Shown one piece after another: positions 1 to 5,587 of a stretch of 13,544 nt of DNA. Source of the stretch: an uncultured Faecalibacterium sp. (GTDB taxonomy: Bacteria > Bacillota > Clostridia > Oscillospirales > Ruminococcaceae). Positions within the stretch are counted from its first letter, which is position 1. Each line of letters begins with the position of its first letter. The stretch covers positions 1-13,544 of the forward strand of contig CAMFSB010000015.1 of the NCBI GenBank assembly GCA_945982465.1, read 5' to 3'. The notes beneath the pieces are model-generated. The model was not told where the DNA came from and made no database searches. It saw only the letters and a list, made by a program, of their open reading frames with translations. A program made the position numbers and the translations under genes.

Positions 1-1
1 G

Positions 2-481
2 TTCGTGCTGATAGTCGCGCCCAACAGGGCGCAGGTCGCCGTCACCGGTTACGAGGCGGACGCGCGGGATTACATTGTCAAACCGGTACGGTACGGCCCG
101 CTGTGTGCAAAGCTGGACCGGGCGGTGACCCGGTGCAAAGCGGCCCTGGAGGCAGTGACTATCCCCCAGCCCGGCGGCAGCAAGCGGCTGCTGCTGCGGG
201 AGATCCTGTACATTGAAGTAAACGGCCACAAGCTGACCTACCACACCGAACGGGGCGTGTTTGAGGGCAGCGGGACCCTGCAGGAAATGGAAGACCACCT
301 GCAGAGCAAGGGCTTTCTGCGCTGCAACAAATGCTATCTGGTAAATCAGTGCCAGGTGCGGGGATTGCAGGGCAGCGATTTGTTCCTCGCCAACGGCGAA
401 ACGCTGCAGATCAGCCGTCTGCGGCGAAAAGCCCTGCTGGAAAAGATGGCCGAGAATATTGGAAATGACGTGGTGTTATGA
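2..481 (+). CDS. LytTR-family response regulator, 3' part (5' end outside window)
   Basis: This is the C-terminal part of a two-component response regulator that binds DNA. The first ~45 visible residues are the end of a CheY-like receiver domain: VTGYEADARDYIVKPV matches the last beta-strand and helix, with the conserved Lys of the KP motif. The phospho-acceptor Asp lies upstream of the window. Visible residues ~55-150 form a LytTR DNA-binding domain, with the typical ILYIEVNGHKLTYHT strand pair, FLRCNKCYLVN, and a C-terminal SRLRRKALLEKM helix. LytTR regulators usually bind pairs of short direct repeats upstream of their target promoter. The stop codon overlaps the ATG of the histidine kinase (ATGA), so the two are translationally coupled and form one signalling pair. 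The nearest likely target is the glycosidase operon that begins at 1999. The frame is open to the left edge, so the start is not seen. Confidence 0.92.
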   Translation, partial: FVLIVAPNRAQVAVTGYEADARDYIVKPVRYGPLCAKLDRAVTRCKAALEAVTIPQPGGSKRLLLREILYIEVNGHKLTYHTERGVFEGSGTLQEMEDHLQSKGFLRCNKCYLVNQCQVRGLQGSDLFLANGETLQISRLRRKALLEKMAENIGNDVVL

Positions 482-1800
482 GCGCTGTACAGGATTTTAT
501 GGAAACCTACGGGTTTGCGATGGAGTATGCACTGACGGCGGTGCTTCTCATCGGCCGGCTGGAGCGCCGGGGCCGCGCCGTGCCGCGGTTTGCGCTGGCG
601 CTGGCATTGCTGGCGGGCTGCTCGGCGTTCTGGAAGCCGATGCCGGAGCACGTGCTCGCGCAGACGTGCCGGACGCTCAGCTTCTGGACTGTCATTGCCG
701 CAGGTATCTGGCTGTGCTGCCGGGTGCCGCTGGTATGGGCGGCCTTTTATGCCACGGCGGGGGGCACCATCCAGCATATTGCCTTCCGGGGCGCCAAGCT
801 GCTGCAGCAGGGGGTGTTCATGCTCACCGGTAATGCGCCGCTGGCATGGGGCTGGCTGTACGCCCCGTTTTTTCTGCTGATCTGCATGCCGGCCGCCTTG
901 TGGGCGCGCCGCCGCCTGTGGAACCAGGGCTCCCGCCCGCTGCCGGGTACCACCGTGCTTATGCTGCTGGTGGGGATGCAGATCATGCTGAATCTGTTTG
1001 TCAACCTGTTCAACGTGTACGGCTCGCAGGCCGGCCCGGATGTGTTTACCATTTACAGCGTGTTTGACTTGATCACCAGCCTGTTTTTGCTGATGCTGAT
1101 CTGCGAGGTGGTGGATAAAAACAACGCCGAATACGACAACGCTGTGCTGCAGCAGATGATGGAGCGACAGCGCCAGCAGCTGGAAATGTCCCGCGACACG
1201 GTAGAGCTGATCAACATCAAATGCCACGACATCAAAAAACAGCTGTCCAGTCTGGGCGGCAGCGTGCCGCAGCAGGAGCTGAACGAGCTGAAACGGGCAA
1301 TGGAGATCTACGACACCAAGGTGGACACCGGCTGCGAAGCGCTGGATGTTCTGCTGGCCGAGCGCATGCTGCTGTGCCGCAGCCGCCATATCCAGCTTGA
1401 CTACATGGTGGACGGCAGGCGGCTGAATTTTCTGCATTCCGGCGAAGTGTACTCCCTGTTCGGCAACGCACTGGATAATGCCATCGAAGCGGTCAGCGCC
1501 CTGCCGGACGAGGAGAAGCGGTACATCAGCCTGCAGGTGCTGCCCGGCTGCGGCGGGCTGAGCATCCGGGTGGAAAACTACACCGATCACCCGGTCGAAG
1601 CCGACCCGGCCGGCGGGCTGCCCAGAACGACCAAGGCGGACTGCCGCGAGCACGGGTTCGGCATGAAAAGCATGCAACGCATGGCGGAGAAGTACGGCGG
1701 GTCGCTGTCGTACCAGTTGCACAACGGCCTTTTTACGCTGACGGTGTTGTTCCCGGGGGATGTGCAGACGGCCGCCCGGACCTCTGCCACGACAGTTTGA
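478..1800 (+). CDS. Membrane sensor histidine kinase, GHKL/AgrC-like (HATPase_c_5 type)
   Basis: This is a 440-residue sensor kinase and partner of the LytTR regulator it overlaps by 4 bp. Residues 1-~212 are rich in hydrophobic stretches (about 12-27, 36-52, 66-95, 125-142, 155-180, 193-212), consistent with a six- or seven-helix membrane sensor and no sizeable extracellular domain. A linker helix (~215-245, Gln/Glu-rich, probably coiled coil) leads to the H-box CHDIKKQLSSL with the likely phospho-acceptor His250. The ATPase domain follows, with N-box NALDNAIEA (Asn330, Asn334) and the late glycine motif HGFGMKSM before the usual closing KYGGSLSY strand. The combination of polytopic sensor, HDIKKQ H-box and LytTR partner is that of the AgrC/ComD/NatK group, many of which sense peptides. 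The ligand here is unknown, and the neighbouring glycosidases would equally fit a sugar or cell-surface cue. The gene ends in TGA 198 bp before the GH3 gene. Confidence 0.92.
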   Translation: MSAVQDFMETYGFAMEYALTAVLLIGRLERRGRAVPRFALALALLAGCSAFWKPMPEHVLAQTCRTLSFWTVIAAGIWLCCRVPLVWAAFYATAGGTIQHIAFRGAKLLQQGVFMLTGNAPLAWGWLYAPFFLLICMPAALWARRRLWNQGSRPLPGTTVLMLLVGMQIMLNLFVNLFNVYGSQAGPDVFTIYSVFDLITSLFLLMLICEVVDKNNAEYDNAVLQQMMERQRQQLEMSRDTVELINIKCHDIKKQLSSLGGSVPQQELNELKRAMEIYDTKVDTGCEALDVLLAERMLLCRSRHIQLDYMVDGRRLNFLHSGEVYSLFGNALDNAIEAVSALPDEEKRYISLQVLPGCGGLSIRVENYTDHPVEADPAGGLPRTTKADCREHGFGMKSMQRMAEKYGGSLSYQLHNGLFTLTVLFPGDVQTAARTSATTV

Positions 1801-1812
1801 GCAGAAAAAATG

Positions 1813-1836
1813 ACAGTTCAGGGGAAAACGGTTGTC
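1813..1836 (+). promoter_or_regulatory. Candidate LytTR regulator binding site
   Basis: ACAGTTCAG at 1813-1821 fits every position of the degenerate LytTR half-site pattern [TA][AC][CA]GTTN[AG][TG]. A second GTT-centred block, ACGGTTGTC at 1828-1836, fits only partly and overlaps the -35 box of the candidate promoter. The GTT cores are 15 bp apart, shorter than the ~21 bp typical of AgrA-type sites, so the second half is doubtful. The position, just upstream of the first glycosidase gene and directly after the two-component genes, is what makes it worth listing. It is a short pattern match and could be chance. Confidence 0.3.
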
Positions 1837-1860
1837 TGATTACCCAAAAACATTTATCAT
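1832..1860 (+). promoter_or_regulatory. Candidate sigma-70 promoter for the glycosidase operon
   Basis: TTGTCT at 1832-1837 (4 of 6 consensus bases) and TATCAT at 1855-1860 (5 of 6) are separated by exactly 17 bp, in an AT-richer patch of an otherwise GC-rich region. Transcription would start near 1867, inside the first of the two tandem hairpins, leaving a ~130-nt leader that holds the second hairpin intact. The last three bases of the -10 box are also the first three bases of the 45-bp repeat. Confidence 0.5.
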
Positions 1861-1861
1861 T

Positions 1862-1892
1862 CCGGCAGAGTTTAAGACACTCTGCCGGTTTT
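1862..1892 (+). terminator. Possible weak rho-independent terminator or attenuator, copy 1
   Basis: A 9-bp GC-rich stem is followed directly by four T residues, 62 bp after the kinase stop codon. The T tract is short and then interrupted by GC, so termination would be weak. It would serve as the end of the two-component operon. Confidence 0.35.
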
Positions 1893-1906
1893 GCTGTCCG
1901 CGCATT

Positions 1907-1937
1907 CCGGCAGAGTTTAAGACACTCTGCCGGTTTT
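1907..1937 (+). terminator. Possible weak terminator or attenuator, copy 2 (in the GH3 leader)
   Basis: This hairpin is identical to the one 45 bp upstream, with stem arms 1907-1915 and 1925-1933 and TTTT at 1934-1937. If the promoter at 1832-1860 is used, this copy lies whole in the 5' leader of the glycosidase mRNA and could act as an attenuator or an mRNA-stabilising structure. A third, smaller hairpin (GCCCCG at 1956-1961, CGGGGC at 1970-1975) follows before the ribosome binding site. Confidence 0.3.
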
Positions 1938-1985
1938 GCTGTCCGCGGCTTCCTCGCCCCGGCGGATAACGGGGCCGGCAAGAAA

Positions 1986-1994
1986 AAGGAGGAG
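1986..1994 (+). promoter_or_regulatory. Ribosome binding site that fixes the GH3 start at 1999
   Basis: AAGGAGGAG lies 4 bases before the ATG at 1999. The reading frame is open upstream to 1936, but those extra codons run through the leader repeat and the ribosome binding site, so the start at 1999 is preferred. Confidence 0.9.
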
Positions 1995-1998
1995 TACC

Positions 1999-4900
1999 AT
2001 GTTGAAAAAAACCAATCTATGGCGTGGGTTTGCACTGGTATGCGCGCTGCTGACGGCCGTATCCATGATGGCAGGCAGCATCCTGGAAACCTACCGCACC
2101 TCGGTGGACGCGTTTTTCGGAACGCGCAGTACCATCACAGTGACGGAAGCCTCGGACAATGAAGAGGACGCCTGGAACTATCAGTCCAAATTCCAGACCG
2201 CGCAGCAGGCCTCCGAGGGTTTCCGGGATTTTGCCATCCGCGCCTCGCAGGAGACGTTTGCCCTGCTGAAAAACGATAATGACGCCCTGCCGCTGAGCAG
2301 CGATGCCAAAATCACCATGCTGGGCATCCGCAGCTACGCGCCCGTGTACGGCAACAACGGCGGCAGCGTGCCGGACGGCAAATCCACCGTCCAGATCTTT
2401 GACGCATTCACCGAGCGCGGCTTCCGGCTGAACCCTGAGACTCTGGCCGCGTATGAGGCGTTCTTCGCGGATAAGTCCTGGACCACGCCCCAGTTCGGCG
2501 GCGGCATCCTGCCCTCTTACGCTGAGGTCACGTCCTACAGCGACCCCTGTGAGCTGACCATGGACGAGCTGACCGCGCTGAACCCCAATTTCACCAGCGC
2601 ATACAGCGAGTACAGCGACGCGGCCATCGTGGTGGTGGGCCGTGTCGGCGGCGAGGGCGGCAACGGCTATTATCCCGGCGAGGCGGGTCTGGCCGAGGGC
2701 GTTTCCACCGTGACCGGCAACATCCTGAGCCTGAGCGATGAGGAAATGACAATGGTCGAGGAAGCCAAAGCCAATTTCGACAAGGTCATTGTGCTGGTCA
2801 ACGCCGCCAATCCCATGGAGATCGCCAACCTGCAGGACGACCCCGAGATTGACGCCATCCTGTGGATCGGCTTCCCCGGCGCGTACGGCTTCTACGGCGT
2901 GGCCGATGTGCTGAACGGCACGGTTTCGCCCTCCGCGCATCTGGGCGACACGTTTGCCAAGAACAGTGCGCTGGCGCCCGCTATGCAGAACTACGGCGAC
3001 ATTCCCTGGACCAACGCTTCCGACTTCAGCCAGAGCGCCTATGTGAACTCGTACCTGATCGAGAGCGAAGGCATCTACGCCGGCTACCGCTATTACGAGA
3101 CCCGCTATGCCGATATCGTGCTGGGCAACGGCGGCGCAAACGCTTCCGCGGGCACCTATGCGAATCCGGACGGCACGGTGGCCGAGACGGACGGCGTATG
3201 GGCATACGACAACGAAGTGGTGTACCCCTTCGGCTACGGCCTGTCCTACACCAGCTTTGAACAGACGCTGGATCAGGTGGTGGTGGCCGGCAACAAAGAG
3301 ACTGCCACCGTCACCGTGACCACCACCAACACCGGCAACGTGGCCGGCAAGGCTGTGGTGCAGCTGTATGCCAGCACCCCCTATACCGATTACGACCGTC
3401 AGTACCACATCGAAAAATCCGCTGTGCAGCTGATGGACTACGAAAAGACCCGCACCCTGAACCCCGGCGAAAGCCAGACCATCACCATGACGGTGGATCT
3501 GTCGAACCTCGCCAGCTACGACAGCGAGAACGCCAAAACCTACATTGTGGAGCCGGGCGATTATTACTTTGCCATCGGCGATGATGCCCACGACGCGCTG
3601 AACAACATCCTGGCGGCGCAGGGCAAGACCGTTGCCGATGGAATGACCGCCGACGGCGATGCCGCCAAGACCTACACCTGGACCTGGGACGGCGGCGTGG
3701 ACGCGGACACCTTCTCGGTGAGCAAGGCAGGTGTGGAGATTACCAACGCGCTCAGCGAGGGCGACTATGCCATGGATATCAATGCCTTCCTGCCCGGTAC
3801 GGTCACCTACCTGAGCCGCAGCGACTGGGACAGCACCTTCCCCGAGACTGTCACCGGCCTGACCGCTGAGGGCCGCCTGGCCATCCTGCTGGCCAACGAC
3901 ATCATTGAACTGAGCACCGACGATGATACCTCCGACCTGGTGTTCGGTGATACCTCCAGCACGCTGACCATCAGCGATCTCAAAGGCGCGGATTTTGACG
4001 ATCCCCGCTGGGAAGAACTGATCAACAAAATGACCGTGGAAGAATTTCTGGACTTTGCGTCCCATGCCTTCCACAACATTCAGAACATTGACTCGGTGGG
4101 CCTGATGCAGTACGCCGCCGATGACGGCCCCAACGGCTCCGACTCGCACTATCTGACCGAGGGCGGCTATCAGGGCCAGGCGTACGCCGATGCCGCTGAT
4201 TACGATTACGGCACCCGCGTTGGCCCCACACCCCAGAACATCGCATATAGCTGGAATAAGGAACTGGCGTACGAAGTGGGCCAGATCACGCTGGGCGAAA
4301 GCACGCTGGTGCTCAACCTGCCCATCATCATCGGCCCCGGCATGAACCTGCACCGCCATGCCTACAACAGCCGCGGCGCCGAGTATTACTCCGAAGACCC
4401 CATCCTCTCCGGCTACACCGGTTCCGCTGTGGTGCAGGGCGCCCAGAGCAAGGGCACGCTGGTCAACATCAAGCACGCCGCGTTCAACGATCAGGAGATC
4501 AACCGCTCCGGCATTGCCGTCTTTATGACCGAGCAGAAAGCCCGCGAGCTGGAGCTGCGCAACTTGCAGCAGGCCTTTGAGGGCAACGGCAAGCCTGCGT
4601 CTTTCGCGGGTGCGGAATATGCCGATGCCTACACCGAGGGCGCGCGCGGCATTATGACCTCTTACAACCGCATCGGCGCGGTGGCTTCCAGCGCCAACGT
4701 GGGCGTCATGGTGCAGATCATGCGCAATGAATGGGACTTCAACGGCTACAATGTTACCGACTTTACCGGCGTTTCGCTGCACGCTGCGCCTAAGGAGTCC
4801 ATCCTGGCCGGCACCACCGCGTTCTGCGGCTTTGGCGTAGATGAAAGCATCACCTACTGGAACGCCGAGGCGCTGATGGGCGACCGGGATATGCTGCTGG

Positions 4901-5115
4901 CCATCAAAGAAAATGCCCACTATCTGCTGTACGCCCTGGCCAACAGCGCCGCCATGAACGGCGTCAACGCATCCACCCATACCGAGCAGGTGATGACCTG
5001 GTGGCGCATGACCTATATGGGCTGCACCGGCGCATTCGCTGTGCTCACCGCCCTGAACGTGGTGCTGTATGCCATTTCCAAACGCAAAAAGAGCAAGGCT
5101 GGAAAGGAGTGCTGA
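1999..5115 (+). CDS. Membrane-tethered GH3 beta-glycosidase with permuted domain order
   Basis: This 1038-residue glycoside hydrolase probably removes beta-linked glucose or a related sugar outside the cell. Residues 9-28 are a hydrophobic signal-anchor and ~1004-1027 a second membrane segment followed by a Lys/Arg-rich tail, so the enzyme is likely held at the outer face by both ends. The domain order is the reverse of ordinary GH3: the alpha/beta sandwich domain comes first (~75-400; ASQETFALLKN, then GRVGGEGGN with Glu219 a candidate acid/base). A fibronectin-III-like domain follows (~405-550; YPFGYGLSYTSFE, TTTNTGNVAGKAVVQLY). After a ~110-residue linker comes the TIM-barrel domain (~665-985) with DGPNGS (Asp709), AEYYSEDP, IKHAAFNDQEINR (Lys825-His826) and nucleophile Asp921 in NVTDFTG. 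Such reversed GH3 enzymes are known in Butyrivibrio and Ruminococcus. It is the first gene of the operon. Exact sugar specificity cannot be read. Confidence 0.9.
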   Translation: MLKKTNLWRGFALVCALLTAVSMMAGSILETYRTSVDAFFGTRSTITVTEASDNEEDAWNYQSKFQTAQQASEGFRDFAIRASQETFALLKNDNDALPLSSDAKITMLGIRSYAPVYGNNGGSVPDGKSTVQIFDAFTERGFRLNPETLAAYEAFFADKSWTTPQFGGGILPSYAEVTSYSDPCELTMDELTALNPNFTSAYSEYSDAAIVVVGRVGGEGGNGYYPGEAGLAEGVSTVTGNILSLSDEEMTMVEEAKANFDKVIVLVNAANPMEIANLQDDPEIDAILWIGFPGAYGFYGVADVLNGTVSPSAHLGDTFAKNSALAPAMQNYGDIPWTNASDFSQSAYVNSYLIESEGIYAGYRYYETRYADIVLGNGGANASAGTYANPDGTVAETDGVWAYDNEVVYPFGYGLSYTSFEQTLDQVVVAGNKETATVTVTTTNTGNVAGKAVVQLYASTPYTDYDRQYHIEKSAVQLMDYEKTRTLNPGESQTITMTVDLSNLASYDSENAKTYIVEPGDYYFAIGDDAHDALNNILAAQGKTVADGMTADGDAAKTYTWTWDGGVDADTFSVSKAGVEITNALSEGDYAMDINAFLPGTVTYLSRSDWDSTFPETVTGLTAEGRLAILLANDIIELSTDDDTSDLVFGDTSSTLTISDLKGADFDDPRWEELINKMTVEEFLDFASHAFHNIQNIDSVGLMQYAADDGPNGSDSHYLTEGGYQGQAYADAADYDYGTRVGPTPQNIAYSWNKELAYEVGQITLGESTLVLNLPIIIGPGMNLHRHAYNSRGAEYYSEDPILSGYTGSAVVQGAQSKGTLVNIKHAAFNDQEINRSGIAVFMTEQKARELELRNLQQAFEGNGKPASFAGAEYADAYTEGARGIMTSYNRIGAVASSANVGVMVQIMRNEWDFNGYNVTDFTGVSLHAAPKESILAGTTAFCGFGVDESITYWNAEALMGDRDMLLAIKENAHYLLYALANSAAMNGVNASTHTEQVMTWWRMTYMGCTGAFAVLTALNVVLYAISKRKKSKAGKEC

Positions 5116-5118
5116 GCC

Positions 5119-5532
5119 ATGACCTCCCCCCTGACCGTGACCACGCGTGTCTCCCCTTCTCCCTGTCTTGCCGGCCATGTGGTGTACGGTGTCACCTCCG
5201 CCACCGGCTATCTGGCGGGCTCCGCCACCAACCCGCTGCCCATCGTCTGCACCATCGCGGCGCTGCTGTGCCTGGCGGCGCGGATGTTCGCCGGCGAAAA
5301 ACTGCCCGGCGTGGTCAATGACCTGCTGCTGGTGTTGGCAGCGCTGGGGCTGATCGCCAGCTTCGCGGTGTTCACGCTGGCGCGGGTGCCGCTGGCGGCG
5401 GATGTGTACTTCATCCCCGTCAACTACCCCGCCGCCGAGGAAACCGCGCTGCATACCTCCATCGTGGGCGTGGCTGCGTATCTTGTTGCCATCATGGCCC
5501 TGATCGTGGACGCTTTTACCGTCAGAGATTGA
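5119..5532 (+). CDS. Small membrane protein, unknown function
   Basis: I do not recognise this 137-residue protein. It has three clear hydrophobic segments (about 39-56, 66-88 and 112-133) and a weaker one near 18-35 that could be a fourth or re-entrant. There is a ~20-residue polar loop between the last two (AADVYFIPVNYPAAEETA). No catalytic motif is seen. It starts 3 bp after the GH3 stop, and its ribosome binding site AAGGAG (5104-5109) lies inside the GH3 coding end, so translation is coupled. This placement, plus the C-terminal membrane segment of the GH3, suggests a membrane partner or anchor for that enzyme; this is inference. The dense third-position GC and the good ribosome binding site support it as a real gene. 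Confidence 0.75.
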   Translation: MTSPLTVTTRVSPSPCLAGHVVYGVTSATGYLAGSATNPLPIVCTIAALLCLAARMFAGEKLPGVVNDLLLVLAALGLIASFAVFTLARVPLAADVYFIPVNYPAAEETALHTSIVGVAAYLVAIMALIVDAFTVRD

Positions 5533-5538
5533 TTTGCC

Positions 5539-5565
5539 GCCGCCCGGTACTTGCTGCCGGGCGGC
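5539..5565 (+). other. Intercistronic hairpin between the membrane protein and GH2 genes
   Basis: GCCGCCCGG (5539-5547) and CCGGGCGGC (5557-5565) form a 9-bp perfect GC stem with a 9-nt loop. The sequence after it (AGGTTAACAAAGGAGG) has no T tract, so it is not a standard terminator. It may protect the mRNA or set the ratio between the membrane part and the downstream genes of the operon. Confidence 0.5.
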
Positions 5566-5573
5566 AGGTTAAC

Positions 5574-5582
5574 AAAGGAGGA
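5574..5582 (+). promoter_or_regulatory. Ribosome binding site that fixes the GTG start of GH2
   Basis: AAAGGAGGA is 5 bases before GTG at 5588. In the same frame upstream there is a TAA at 5570-5572, so no longer start is possible. Confidence 0.88.
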
Positions 5583-5587
5583 CGCCT

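Larger units (their letters stand above)
1858..1947. repeat. Two perfect tandem copies of a 45-bp hairpin-bearing unit
   Basis: Positions 1858-1902 and 1903-1947 are identical over all 45 bases. Each unit carries an inverted repeat with a 9-bp perfect stem CCGGCAGAG / CTCTGCCGG around a 9-nt loop (TTTAAGACA): arms at 1862-1870 and 1880-1888 in copy one, and at 1907-1915 and 1925-1933 in copy two. Each is followed by TTTT and then GCTGTCCGCG. Perfect identity means either a recent duplication or homogenisation. The unit resembles interspersed palindromic (REP-like) elements or a duplicated weak terminator; the sequence alone cannot separate these. Confidence 0.9.

Noticed and set aside
346..1722. 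Minus-strand open frame (458 codons) opposite the histidine kinase
   Set aside because: His/Gln/Arg-rich antisense product; the plus strand has clear H-box and N-box motifs.
1858..1947. Tandem repeats as the start of a CRISPR array
   Set aside because: The copies are directly adjacent with no spacers, only two in number, and no cas gene is present.
2017..5454. Very long minus-strand open frame (1145 codons) opposite the GH3 gene
   Set aside because: It mirrors the GC-rich GH3 gene; its translation is a Gly/Val/His-rich string without domains, while the plus strand has full GH3 motifs and a ribosome binding site.
5539..5565. Hairpin before GH2 as a transcription terminator
   Set aside because: No T tract follows it, and the downstream ribosome binding site and tight operon layout argue for readthrough.
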